From Kurthia populi (GTDB lineage: Bacteria > Bacillota > Bacilli > Bacillales_A > Planococcaceae): 64,000 nucleotides of DNA. Made by a program: the position numbers and the translations under genes. Positions within the stretch are counted from its first letter, which is position 1. The number at the start of each line of letters is the position of its first letter. The stretch spans positions 1 through 64,000 of the forward strand of contig NZ_JBHUOR010000040.1 of the NCBI RefSeq assembly GCF_042686175.1, given 5' to 3'. The notes below the pieces were generated by a model that saw only the letters and a program-made list of their open reading frames with translations, searched no databases and was not told the origin of the DNA. Of the stretch, positions 26,944 through 35,056 are shown one piece after another.

Positions 26944-28023
26944 ATGTCAGAGTTAATTCCATTACAAAAAGAAGGTCTAACAGAGCAAACAGCTAATGAA
27001 ACACGTTTAGCACTTCGAAACGATCCAGAGGTAGCATCTATTATCAAAGCAGTTGATTGGCGTGATGCTAACGATATCTTAACTTTAGGTAAAGAGCCAT
27101 CTCAGGAGCTATCACGTTTTACAGATAAAATTCTACATTCTATGACATTATCAAAACTAGATGATTCAAGTGATTTACTAAAACAACTTGAAAAAGTCAT
27201 GAACAAATTTGATAAAGATGAGATTTTGAAAGAACCTAGCTTCTTTGGTAAACTATTTAATCGCGCTAAGAAAAGCATTGATTCTTTATTTGCTAAATAC
27301 ACATCACTTGGTGGTGAAATTGATAAAATTCATCAGCAATTTATGATTATTGAAGATGAATTAAAGAAAAACAACGTCGATTTAGAAGGCCTTTATCAAG
27401 AAGATATTCAATACTACTTAAATCTTGAAAAATATGCTGTTGCAGCTGAAATGAAGCTAGAAGAACTTCGTCAACAAGATATTCCTAAACTTGAAACACA
27501 AGTAGCTGCTGGTAATCAAATGGCACGTATTCAACTAGAAAATCTTCGTACAGCCGAAGAAATTCTAGACCGTAAAGTTGACGATTTAGAAAAAGCACGT
27601 ATGGTTGCTGTTATTGCAGCTCCTCAAATTAAAACCATTCAACGTGGTAATAATGATTTAATCGCTAAAATTAATAGCGCCTTTGTAACAACGATTCCAA
27701 TCTTTAAAATGGGCATCATTAATGCTGTCAATGCCAAACGTCAAAAGCTTCATGCAGATTCAATTAACGCCTTTGAAGATCGAGCTAATGAAATGCTCCG
27801 TGAAACAACAAAAGACATTATGAATCAAAGTGTAGATATTGCACGCAGAACCGGTACATCAAGCATTAAAATGGATACCATTGAAGATATGTGGGATACC
27901 ATTACTAAAGGTATTGATGAATACAAACAGGTAAAAGATGAACAAGTTATCCAACGTCAACAAGACCGTAAACGTCTAGAAGAAATTCGCAATGAAGCAA
28001 AAGATGTATTTAGTGGTCAATAA
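26944..28023 (+). CDS. yceH: TelA/YceH toxic-anion resistance protein
   Basis: The 359-residue cytoplasmic, highly helical protein has the TelA pattern: long coiled-coil segments at 120-215 (KKSIDSLFAKYTSLGGEIDKIHQQ), MARIQLENLRTAEEILDRKVDDLEKARMV near 195-220 and IQRGNNDLIAKINSAFVTTIPIFK near 245. Related TelA proteins are linked to tellurite and cell-wall antibiotic tolerance. AAGGAGG precedes the ATG. It ends the cluster at a terminator which overlaps the 3' end of the convergent primase gene. Confidence 0.92.
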   Translation: MSELIPLQKEGLTEQTANETRLALRNDPEVASIIKAVDWRDANDILTLGKEPSQELSRFTDKILHSMTLSKLDDSSDLLKQLEKVMNKFDKDEILKEPSFFGKLFNRAKKSIDSLFAKYTSLGGEIDKIHQQFMIIEDELKKNNVDLEGLYQEDIQYYLNLEKYAVAAEMKLEELRQQDIPKLETQVAAGNQMARIQLENLRTAEEILDRKVDDLEKARMVAVIAAPQIKTIQRGNNDLIAKINSAFVTTIPIFKMGIINAVNAKRQKLHADSINAFEDRANEMLRETTKDIMNQSVDIARRTGTSSIKMDTIEDMWDTITKGIDEYKQVKDEQVIQRQQDRKRLEEIRNEAKDVFSGQ

Positions 28024-28033
28024 ATAATTCTTT

Positions 28034-28067
28034 TAAGCACAGTGATTATGTAATTGCTGTGCTTTTT
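28034..28067. terminator. Terminator after telA, inside the primase 3' end
   Basis: AAGCACAG and CTGTGCTT pair, followed by a T-run on the telA strand. It overlaps the last codons of the convergent primase gene. Confidence 0.75.
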
Positions 28068-29533
28068 CTATGCCTAGATATAGATATGTAATGGCATTGT
28101 GGACCATTTATTAAATTCATTTTTAGTTGCTGTAATTCTTCAATAAATGATATGCGTGCTAAAGAAACATCGCATGCTTCTACGGCATGGATGTATGTTG
28201 TTAAAAAAGCTAGGTATTGTTTTTTAGTATGTTTTTTCTTTCTTAAATAGAGTGATACCATTTCAGCATTAAAAAGAGTGCGTGTTGTAAAACCAGTCAT
28301 CGCATTACGGCCTTTACCAAAAGTACGCGTTAACACAATGTTAGAATGCTTTAGAAGCTTGTTTAAAGTACTTTTAGGGATTCCTAGAGTTTTACATAGC
28401 TCTCGCTGAGTTGTCCATAAAAATCCATCTTGATGTGGTTGAGCTTCGATATATGTGATTAGATCTTGCTCCCATTCACTTAAATGGCTACGCGTACGAG
28501 CTGCACGTTCTTTTTTATGCTTATACCAGCCTTTATAGTTTACATACGGTTTTACGTTTGTATACGCTTCTGTTAATTGCTCAATATAAAAACGCTCAGG
28601 ACCTTGGTAACGCCCACTATAGGCGGATTTCATAATGGCATGAAATTCACGTGCAGACAATGGTTTGAGAAGCTGTGCATTAAATGAGCCTAATGTGCAC
28701 ATTGCATCTGAAAATGAGATTTGATCAGCATAGCATGCTAGCGCCAGTGTGAATAATGTATTATTACGTCCTAAAACTCCTTTTCCACCATGAATATCAG
28801 GTGTTTGTAGCAGCGCTTTAAACCACTCTTGTTGTGTTAAGGATTGGCGTTGTGAGTTGTTTGACACGAAAAATGAGATTGTGTCATCCTCTTGCTGTTG
28901 CGACCAATTGATTAATTGAGAAATATCATATGTATGTGTCAAATCTACCCACAGCACATTTTTTTTTGTAGGCATGCGGAAAAAACCAAAATCATTGCAA
29001 AAGATATCTGCACCTACACAAGTAAGACTTTTCTTGAGTTGTGCAGCTATTTTTTTAGCCACAGCTAATCCAACCCCTCCTTTTTTCAAATGAAGCGGCT
29101 TACTTAAAATAAAATAAAGTTGATAGCCTCTTGTCGATTCTAGTAACAGTGTCGGTGTACCAATACTATCGTCCAAGCAAGCAAGTAAAATTTCTTGAGG
29201 AGAATAATTTTTTGTATCAATATCGATTACAAATGTATTCACTTGTAAAAGGTTTTGTTCTTCGAAGCCCTTTACATATTCTTTATAGCGATTCGTATAG
29301 CGATATTGTAAATAAGGATTCGGCGTAAAATGTGAGTAGTTATTTACACGTGAACATAATTGTTTTTTCGATGTAATAATATCGCCTTGTACTCCGTAAG
29401 CTGTTTGCAAATGTTCCTTTTGTTTAACGGCAAAAATACCGCCTTGTCGATTTGGTGTTTTCTCCATATTTTGTGCTGTTCGTAAGCTATCATGAAAGAG
29501 TGTATTAATAAAATCTTCAAAATGAAATTGCAT
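28046..29533 (-). CDS. Plasmid primase-like protein (AEP-type core with winged-helix tail)
   Basis: The 495-residue protein, transcribed away from the origin, looks like an archaeo-eukaryotic-type plasmid primase. Motif I is FVIDIDTK (D104, D106), motif II is ESTRGYQLYF (about 132-141, with Gln where His is common), and motif III DIFCNDFGFFRMP (about 176-188). A helical PriCT-like region (about 245-310: NNTLFTLALACYADQISF) follows, then a winged helix (about 360-405: ELCKTLGIPKSTLNKLLKHSNIV). GAGAGGAGG precedes the ATG. It likely primes replication of this replicon. Confidence 0.75.
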   Translation of the reverse strand: MQFHFEDFINTLFHDSLRTAQNMEKTPNRQGGIFAVKQKEHLQTAYGVQGDIITSKKQLCSRVNNYSHFTPNPYLQYRYTNRYKEYVKGFEEQNLLQVNTFVIDIDTKNYSPQEILLACLDDSIGTPTLLLESTRGYQLYFILSKPLHLKKGGVGLAVAKKIAAQLKKSLTCVGADIFCNDFGFFRMPTKKNVLWVDLTHTYDISQLINWSQQQEDDTISFFVSNNSQRQSLTQQEWFKALLQTPDIHGGKGVLGRNNTLFTLALACYADQISFSDAMCTLGSFNAQLLKPLSAREFHAIMKSAYSGRYQGPERFYIEQLTEAYTNVKPYVNYKGWYKHKKERAARTRSHLSEWEQDLITYIEAQPHQDGFLWTTQRELCKTLGIPKSTLNKLLKHSNIVLTRTFGKGRNAMTGFTTRTLFNAEMVSLYLRKKKHTKKQYLAFLTTYIHAVEACDVSLARISFIEELQQLKMNLINGPQCHYISISRHRKSTAIT

Positions 29534-29619
29534 AGGTATCCTCCTCTCGCTATTGTTAAATTATTATAAGCGAAAAAAAAGGTTACTTTTTACACTATCT
29601 CGTTTTTTGAAACCGTGAT

Positions 29620-29652
29620 AAACGCTGTCATATCAAGTGTTACAGCGTTTTT
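29620..29652 (+). terminator. Hairpin with T-run left of the iterons
   Basis: AAACGCTGT and ACAGCGTTT pair, followed by TTT. No + strand gene precedes it, so it may insulate the primase promoter or end an unseen short transcript. Confidence 0.5.
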
Positions 29653-29779
29653 TGAACAGTGATTCAGTTGTCAAAGTGTGCAACATACTACCGCAAAAAT
29701 GAGATTTTGAGATTTTTAGTTTATATAAAAAATGCCGATTTGAGTTGTCAATAAAAGATTTTATACATATAACAAAAAA

Positions 29780-30437
29780 TTTATTGGGTAGATGCAACCG
29801 CTTAAAATGATTTATTGGGTAGATGCAACCGCTAATTTTAATGGAATAAAAGACCATTTTTTATTGTTTTACAATAAAAAACAGCAAAAATAGCTTAATT
29901 TATTGGGTAGATGCAACTCAAAAAAAATTTTATAGGGTGTATCCACTTTTTGTGAAAAAAAAGTGAGAGCAAAATAGCACATAAAAAGCATCTTTTTTAT
30001 AAAAATAGTTGATTTTTTTGATTTATTGGGTAGATGCAACGCTTAAAATGAGATTGCATGTAAAAAATGAGATTATAGAAAAACATTGATAAATCAGTAT
30101 GTTCAAGAATTGTCAGAATATTTTATTGGGTAGATGCAACACTTAAAATGAGATTTTCAGCGCTTTATTGGGTAGATACAACCGCTATTTATTGAGCAGA
30201 TAGAGCAAAAACATAAGATTTAATAAGAAAAAGAGTTTATTGGGCACAATATGCACGATAATGATATTTAATAGAATGCTTATATAGCAGGCTTTCTTTA
30301 GCAATTAATTAAATTTATTGGGTAGATGAGGTATAAAAATGAGATTATGTAGATAAACAAGGAGAAGTATTGGGCACATCTTGCAATAAGAGTGGTTAAT
30401 CGATATTTTATGTGCCCGATAATTTATTGGGCACATA
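29780..30437 (+). repeat. Iteron array, 19-bp TTTATTGGGTAGATGCAAC family
   Basis: Near-identical 19-mers lie at 29780, 29811, 29899, 30022, 30122 and 30164 (the last with one change), with diverged copies at 29928, 30188 and 30314. A second type, TTATTGGGCACA, is at 30237, 30368 and 30424. AAAATGAGATT boxes recur at about 29696, 30045, 30066, 30145, 30337 and 30445. All 19-mers are direct. This is the layout of initiator-binding iterons in theta-replicating plasmids. Confidence 0.9.
30409..30437. promoter_or_regulatory. Inverted-repeat operator at the initiator promoter
   Basis: TATGTGCCC (30409-30417) and GGGCACATA (30429-30437) are perfect inverted repeats 11 bases apart, 87 bases before the initiator start. 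The right arm is also an iteron half (TTATTGGGCACAT). Initiators of iteron plasmids often repress their own gene as dimers at such a site. Confidence 0.7.
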
Positions 30438-30523
30438 TTACATAAAAATGAGATTATAAGATTTTACAATGGAGTTTTGATATACTTTTAATAAATATGA
30501 GAATAAAGGAGGCTGTATCCCCT

Positions 30524-32338
30524 ATGGATTATTCAGCGATGCTTGATAATGTATATTTAACGAAGGATTTACAACCACTCGCAATTTGTGAAGCGGTACA
30601 GCCGTTATATATTGACGAATTTGAGCATGTAGCAGAATGGACAACTGATGTGATGATGATGCAACAAGAAGATGATTATAAGCCATCAAAAAGTTTTCAA
30701 AAACTTTTAAATTTTGTGCAGCTCATCATGCTCGATAATCGGGCATTTCGAAAAATTGATTTGCGTGAAAAACTAGCGGATGATACTCAACGTCATTTAT
30801 TAGATCAAGTTATGCGCCCAGTTTTAGAAGAGGGTATTAAGCCAAAACCCGTTAAAAAGAAAAAGACTACGCCACCCAAAAAAGAACCAAAAGTAAAAAA
30901 ACAAGAACTTGATAATATCAAACAGCCATCCCCTTCTAAGCCCTTTGATGATTTTATAATTGTTGAGCATAAGCCAGAGGAGCAGTTATCACTTGATATG
31001 CCAGATATTGGAACTGAACAAATTGTATCGGCAATAAAAGATCAGGAATATTTAATTACAAACTCTAGCCATAGTTATCAAGCTTTGCGTGATTTAGTAA
31101 CAAAAAAAGATTTTGAGGAAAATGAAGATGGAGATTTACAAAAGGAAATTGTCGTAGATGGTGTGAAGCAAGGGACTGCGGAAATTCGTACAGATGAAGA
31201 AATCCAGCGATTACCAGCGGATACATTAGAAAAACAACGTATTTGGTTTTCACTCTTAGAATCAACGAATTCCGCTTTAGATGAACTATCTGCTGACTTA
31301 TTTGATTTAATTGCATTTTCTTGGATGAAACAGCCTAAAAATGATTATGGCTATATTCATTTTGACAGTGACCAGGCATTACGATTAAAATTTGAAGACC
31401 CTTATGAAAAGTCATTCCGTGTACGAGAAAAAGAGCGGTTTGATATTATGCAGCGTGTTGCGACACTTGCATCTGTTTGGATTGCGATGGATAATGATGA
31501 TTTCATTGTTATCAACCCAGAAACTGAAGATATTGACCGCCAAAATTATGAATTTGCAGATTTCCATCCATTATTCCAAATAGGCTCAATTGAGATGGCA
31601 TATGACAAAAAAACAAAAAAAGCAAAAGGGATTTATTCAGTAACCATTAAACCCTCACCTTTAATCGACCGATTGTTAATTCATAATGACCAAGCATTTG
31701 CCTATTTAGATTATAAGGTATTTCAATACAATTATTATAAACATCGTCAGCATAAGCGGTTAGTGCGCTTTCTAAATTCGGAATGGAAAAACCAACGTAA
31801 TTCAGAGGCATCAACCTTCCGTGTAGGACATCTAATTGAAATTATGGATTTTGGGAAAAATAGTGTACACGGGGCACGTTTGCGTGAGCGTGTAGAAAGA
31901 GTGCTAGATGATTTACTAAATGATGAAGTGATTAAATCTTGGAAGTATACAGAGCCATTTGAAGAAGTTGAAACGGCAAAACGATTATGGTATTTACATG
32001 TGTGGGAAAAACTAGATATTTCTATCACGCCCCCAGATCAACTTGTTGTAGAAAACAAACGTATTGCAGAATTGAAATTAGCTTCTAAAGTAATTGATGT
32101 TCCGCATGAGCCCGTTGAAGAAGTCGAAGAATTATCTTTAATGGAAAAAGTAGCATTTATTATTGAAGAACGAAGTATTACGATTAAGGTGGCAGCAGCA
32201 GAGGCGAATGTTTCCTACAGTACATTACATCGGTATTTAAAAAATCCACCGAAAAAGATTTCAATAAAAAATAGGAAGCCATTAGAAGCTTATTGTGAAA
32301 AATGGTTCTCACTTGTACAAATGAATCATAATAGTTAA
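30524..32338 (+). CDS. Replication initiator protein
   Basis: The start is ATG 30524 after AAAGGAGG (30505-30512); the ATG at 30497 lies upstream of that site. The 604-residue protein has a helical N-terminus, a Lys/Pro-rich linker (about 105-140: KPKPVKKKKTTPPKKEP), two winged-helix-like regions (about 240-320; and 415-475 around RVGHLIEIMDFGKNSVHGARLRERVERVLDDLL), and a C-terminal helix-turn-helix (about 540-580: IKVAAAEANVSYSTLHRYLK). No Walker motif, so it is a Rep-type binder rather than an ATPase. Position beside the iterons, two-winged-helix layout and operator all support the initiator role; I could not name the family. Confidence 0.8.
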   Translation: MDYSAMLDNVYLTKDLQPLAICEAVQPLYIDEFEHVAEWTTDVMMMQQEDDYKPSKSFQKLLNFVQLIMLDNRAFRKIDLREKLADDTQRHLLDQVMRPVLEEGIKPKPVKKKKTTPPKKEPKVKKQELDNIKQPSPSKPFDDFIIVEHKPEEQLSLDMPDIGTEQIVSAIKDQEYLITNSSHSYQALRDLVTKKDFEENEDGDLQKEIVVDGVKQGTAEIRTDEEIQRLPADTLEKQRIWFSLLESTNSALDELSADLFDLIAFSWMKQPKNDYGYIHFDSDQALRLKFEDPYEKSFRVREKERFDIMQRVATLASVWIAMDNDDFIVINPETEDIDRQNYEFADFHPLFQIGSIEMAYDKKTKKAKGIYSVTIKPSPLIDRLLIHNDQAFAYLDYKVFQYNYYKHRQHKRLVRFLNSEWKNQRNSEASTFRVGHLIEIMDFGKNSVHGARLRERVERVLDDLLNDEVIKSWKYTEPFEEVETAKRLWYLHVWEKLDISITPPDQLVVENKRIAELKLASKVIDVPHEPVEEVEELSLMEKVAFIIEERSITIKVAAAEANVSYSTLHRYLKNPPKKISIKNRKPLEAYCEKWFSLVQMNHNS

Positions 32339-32341
32339 TAA

Positions 32342-32356
32342 GTAAAAATGTTTACA
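32342..32356 (+). repeat. Dispersed 15-bp site GTAAAAATGTTTACA
   Basis: Exact copy, 4 bases after the initiator stop codon. It is the first of five exact copies within 9.5 kb. The site is a near-palindrome (GTAAA-nATn-TTTAC). Confidence 0.85.
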
Positions 32357-32359
32357 AGT

Positions 32360-32385
32360 AAACTCCGTTCATTTGAACGGAGTTT
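32360..32385 (+). terminator. Terminator of the initiator gene
   Basis: AAACTCCGTTC and GAACGGAGTTT pair with a 4-base loop, followed by a T-rich stretch. Confidence 0.85.
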
Positions 32386-32488
32386 CTTCTATAAATATAG
32401 AGTTTTAAATGTAGGCAAATTTATAGGAAAATGAAATAAGAATTGCTAGTATAGAGATATCTTGTGAAAGTAGAAAGAAGGTCATAAT

Positions 32489-33484
32489 ATGAAATTAAGC
32501 ATACTAGATCAAATCCCTATTGCTAAGGGAATGACGGCACAACAGGCGCTACATAATAGTGTAGCTTTAGCGAAGAATGCAGATGACCTAGGCTATGAGC
32601 GTTTCTGGCTGGCAGAACATCATAACACACGTACATTAGCAAGTAGCGCACCAGAAATTACCGCAACATATATTGCAGCACAAACAAATCGTATTCATGT
32701 AGGAACTGGTGGCATCATGATGATGCATTATTCTGCACTGAAGATTGCGGAGCAGTTTAATACGTTAAGTGCTTTTGCTCCAGGGAGAGTTGACTTAGGT
32801 TTAGGTCGTGCTCCGGGCGGAGACTATGCAGCAACGTATGCTTTGGCACAAGGGAAGCGACCTTTTGTAGATGAACAATATAATAAATTAATGGCTATCC
32901 AGCAATTGATGGCAGGAGAAAGAGCCGATGATCAAGCATATACAAATGTAATAACAACACCAGCTAAAGTTCCATTAGCTAGTATGTGGTTACTAGGCTC
33001 TACTGGACAAAGTGCAGCAAAAGCTGCAGATTACGGTGTAGGCTATTCATTTGCACAATTTTTTAATGGGCAAGCAACAAAGGAAATTTTTGATTTATAC
33101 CGTGAACGATTTATTCCATCTGATTTTATGAAAGAGCCTCAAATTATTGTTAGTTATGCGGCAACAGTAGCTGATACAAAAGAGGAAGCAGAATATCGTG
33201 CGAAATCAATTGATATCTCTAGACTACAGTTGATGCGTGGTGAACCGCAACAAGCACTTACGCCAGAAGAAGCTCAAAATTATCCATTGTCGGAAATGGA
33301 CTTAGCAACAATTGAACAAAACCGTAAATTACATTTAGTAGGTACTAAAGAACAAGTAGCTGAACAATTGCTAGCAGACCAACATTTATATGGTTTTGAT
33401 GAAGCTATGATTAATTCAAATCAATCTACTTTTGAACATCGATTAGAAAGTTATCGTTTATTAGCGGAAGCACTTATTGATTAA
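32489..33484 (+). CDS. Luciferase-like flavin-dependent monooxygenase
   Basis: The 331-residue protein is of the bacterial luciferase-like superfamily (YceB/YhbW group): DQIPIAKGMTAQQAL at the start, WLAEHHNTRTLASSAPEI (about 40), HVGTGGIMMMHYS (about 72) and GRVDLGLGRAPGGD (about 98-111). These proteins use FMNH2 from a partner reductase to oxidise small molecules; the substrate is unknown. It sits between the initiator and partition genes but has its own ribosome site and terminator, so it is a passenger of the core. Confidence 0.92.
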   Translation: MKLSILDQIPIAKGMTAQQALHNSVALAKNADDLGYERFWLAEHHNTRTLASSAPEITATYIAAQTNRIHVGTGGIMMMHYSALKIAEQFNTLSAFAPGRVDLGLGRAPGGDYAATYALAQGKRPFVDEQYNKLMAIQQLMAGERADDQAYTNVITTPAKVPLASMWLLGSTGQSAAKAADYGVGYSFAQFFNGQATKEIFDLYRERFIPSDFMKEPQIIVSYAATVADTKEEAEYRAKSIDISRLQLMRGEPQQALTPEEAQNYPLSEMDLATIEQNRKLHLVGTKEQVAEQLLADQHLYGFDEAMINSNQSTFEHRLESYRLLAEALID

Positions 33485-33494
33485 AAGCTGAAAT

Positions 33495-33534
33495 AAAAAA
33501 GACATCGTCAATAATTATTGACGATGTCTTTTTT
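33495..33534. terminator. Bidirectional terminator
   Basis: AAAAAAGACATCGTCAATA pairs with TATTGACGATGTCTTTTTT nearly perfectly. It isolates the partition locus from the oxidoreductase gene. Confidence 0.88.
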
Positions 33535-33600
33535 AGAGTAAGTTAAGTTGCATAAGGCATGCTTCATTTTATGCGGGAGAAAAAAGATTAGTAGAAACAG

Positions 33601-33636
33601 TTTAAATGAATGTTCCACGTGAAACATTCATTTAAA
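33601..33636. promoter_or_regulatory. parS: Chromosomal-type parS centromere site in a 36-bp palindrome
   Basis: TGTTCCACGTGAAACA at 33611-33626 is a perfect match to the Bacillus Spo0J/ParB site (TGTTnCACGTGAAACA). Symmetry extends over 36 bases (TTTAAATGAA at the left, TTCATTTAAA at the right), with one mismatched position in the centre. It is 100 bases before the parA start. Confidence 0.93.
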
Positions 33637-33646
33637 TATGTAATCA

Positions 33647-33661
33647 TGTAAACATTTTTAC
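33647..33661 (-). repeat. Dispersed 15-bp site upstream of parA
   Basis: TGTAAACATTTTTAC is the exact reverse complement of GTAAAAATGTTTACA. It lies between parS and the parA -10 and so may also serve as an operator for parA. Confidence 0.85.
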
Positions 33662-33693
33662 TATTTTATTTATTTACTATTTTCATGTATAAT
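33657..33693 (+). promoter_or_regulatory. parA promoter region with TTTACTATTTT direct repeats
   Basis: TATAAT at 33688-33693 is a consensus -10. Two copies of TTTACTATTTT (33657 and 33673) occur at a 16-base period upstream, where the -35 should be. Such direct repeats beside a ribbon-helix-helix partner are typical partition operators. Confidence 0.55.
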
Positions 33694-33725
33694 AAATAAC
33701 AACTATAGTATAAGGAGGGTTTTTA

Positions 33726-34547
33726 GTGACAAGAATTATTACGTTTGCAAACTTTAAAGGCGGTACAGGAAAAACAACAAATGCTGTCCTTTTCGCATAT
33801 ACACTTGCAAAACAAGGTTATAAAGTGTTAGTTGTTGATAAAGATCCACAAGCAAATGCGACAACATTTTTATTAAAAACGTATATGACTGAACGTGAGG
33901 AAACACCAGTTATTTCAAATTATATGTTAGATGGTGTAAAAGCTGGCGATTTAGCTACAACAATTTTTACGATTCACGATAATCTAGATTTAATTCCCAA
34001 TACGCCAACATTCCACTTATATCCTAAATTCTTACAAAAGAAATTTCCGGGTATGACAGACCAGGCTGAGCGTGAACGAATTTTCTACTTCCGTGAATTA
34101 TTAAAATCAATTCAAGACGAGTATGATTTTATTTTAATTGATGTTCCGCCGACTATTTCAGATATTACAGATGCAGCTCTTGCAGCAACTGATTATGTCG
34201 TATTGGTTTTACAAACGCAGGAAGCATCATTAGATGGTGCAGAAGTATTTATTAATTATTTACAAGATCTACTAGATGAAGATAAAGCACAATTAGAGAT
34301 TGTTGGTATTTTACCGGTAATTTTAAAAGCAGATTCGCGTGTAGAACAAGCAACGATGCAAAATGCAATTGCTATTTTTGGTGAAGAAAATCTTTTCGAG
34401 CACCGTGTGAAAACAATGGAGCGTATTAAACGTTTTAACTCAGTGGGGATTACAAATGATGATATGCATGATCATCGTGTACATAATTTGTATGATGAAA
34501 TTGTCGATGAGTTTATTAAACGTATTGTGGAAATTGAGGAGGATTAA
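33726..34547 (+). CDS. parA: ParA-family partition ATPase
   Basis: The 273-residue ATPase (GTG start, AAGGAGGG ribosome site) has the deviant Walker A NFKGGTGKTT (residues 9-18 with both signature Lys), VVDKDPQANAT (switch I region) and Walker B FILIDVPPT. It lacks the long N-terminal helix-turn-helix of type Ia ParA, so it is of the small type Ib class. It should form ATP-dependent patterns on the nucleoid that move plasmid copies apart. The stop codon overlaps the start region of the small partner gene, showing coupling. Confidence 0.95.
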   Translation: MTRIITFANFKGGTGKTTNAVLFAYTLAKQGYKVLVVDKDPQANATTFLLKTYMTEREETPVISNYMLDGVKAGDLATTIFTIHDNLDLIPNTPTFHLYPKFLQKKFPGMTDQAERERIFYFRELLKSIQDEYDFILIDVPPTISDITDAALAATDYVVLVLQTQEASLDGAEVFINYLQDLLDEDKAQLEIVGILPVILKADSRVEQATMQNAIAIFGEENLFEHRVKTMERIKRFNSVGITNDDMHDHRVHNLYDEIVDEFIKRIVEIEED

Positions 34548-34549
34548 TG

Positions 34550-34837
34550 ATGGCAAAAAAATCGTTATTACGTCATGATCGTGCATTACCTGATCATTTA
34601 AAATATAATAAGGATGAAGTAAGTGAAGAAATTAAAAGTGTAAAATCTGTTCAACATAAAGCAGCGATGCTACGTGTTGATGAAGAGACGAAAAATCGCA
34701 TTTCAAATTTAGTGAAAGTATGTGAATTTAAAAGTGCGAATGAATTAGTAAATGATATGATTGATTCATATATGAAGTCATTAGATGATGAACAGCGTCA
34801 AGATGTAGAAGTAATGAATCGTATTTTAAATAAGTAA
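34550..34837 (+). CDS. Small ParB-like centromere-binding protein (likely ribbon-helix-helix)
   Basis: ATG 34550 is 7 bases after AGGAGG; ATG 34547, overlapping the parA stop, is the alternative. The 95-residue protein has a basic flexible N-terminus (KKSLLRHDRALPDHLKYNK), a short strand KAAMLRVDEETKNRISNLVKVCEFKSANELVNDMIDSYMKSL (about 40-80) typical of a ribbon-helix-helix domain, and an acidic tail. Position after parA marks it as the centromere-binding partner. It cannot bind parS the way the large Spo0J-type ParB does, so its target is probably the repeated 15-bp site or the direct repeats upstream of parA. Confidence 0.82.
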   Translation: MAKKSLLRHDRALPDHLKYNKDEVSEEIKSVKSVQHKAAMLRVDEETKNRISNLVKVCEFKSANELVNDMIDSYMKSLDDEQRQDVEVMNRILNK

Positions 34838-34848
34838 AAATGTTTACA
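34834..34848 (+). repeat. Dispersed 15-bp site overlapping the parB-like stop codon
   Basis: Exact GTAAAAATGTTTACA; its first bases include the TAA stop of the ParB-like gene. It is followed by AATATAC, as at 41801. Confidence 0.85.
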
Positions 34849-34904
34849 AATATACATGTGTAATTATATTAATGGATAGTTAGAATGAATTAATAACTAA
34901 TTAC

Positions 34905-34937
34905 GCCAAAGTTAGTTAATTAGAGAATAACTTTGGC
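34905..34937. repeat. Inverted repeat downstream of the partition genes
   Basis: GCCAAAGTTA and TAACTTTGGC are perfect 10-base inverted repeats with a 13-base loop and no T-run. It lies between two 15-bp sites; it may be part of the centromere or an RNA structure. Confidence 0.5.
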
Positions 34938-34944
34938 ATACATA

Positions 34945-34985
34945 AAAACCCGTTCAAAAAGTTAATGGCTTTTTGAACGGGTTTT
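34945..34985. terminator. Bidirectional terminator of the partition operon
   Basis: AAAACCCGTTCAAAAAG pairs with CTTTTTGAACGGGTTTT, with A and T runs on both sides. Confidence 0.88.
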
Positions 34986-34990
34986 ATAAT

Positions 34991-35005
34991 GTAAAAATGT
35001 TTACA
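34991..35005 (+). repeat. Dispersed 15-bp site, doubled
   Basis: Exact GTAAAAATGTTTACA, directly extended by TTTTTAC so that a second overlapping site reads on the other strand. Confidence 0.85.
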
Positions 35006-35056
35006 TTTTTACGTGTTTATTTTTAAAGTACGAATAATAGCTAATTAATAATACCT

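Larger units (their letters stand above)
29534..30523. other. Iteron replication origin region
   Basis: About 990 bases of very AT-rich DNA separate the divergent primase and initiator genes. It contains a hairpin (29620-29652), a palindrome TTTTTTATTGT/ACAATAAAAAA (29858-29882), the iteron array (29780-30437), several AAAATGAGATT boxes and an inverted repeat in front of the initiator gene. AT-rich runs between iterons are the likely melting site. No perfect DnaA box (TTATCCACA) was seen. Composition skew changes sign near here. Confidence 0.85.

Noticed and set aside
29341..29360. CACGTG in the primase gene as parS
   Set aside because: Both arms mismatch the parS consensus.
33601..33726. 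Chromosomal oriC neighbourhood because of parS
   Set aside because: dnaA, dnaN, rnpA, rpmH, gidA and a large spo0J are absent, while plasmid-type rep, iterons and small ParA are present.
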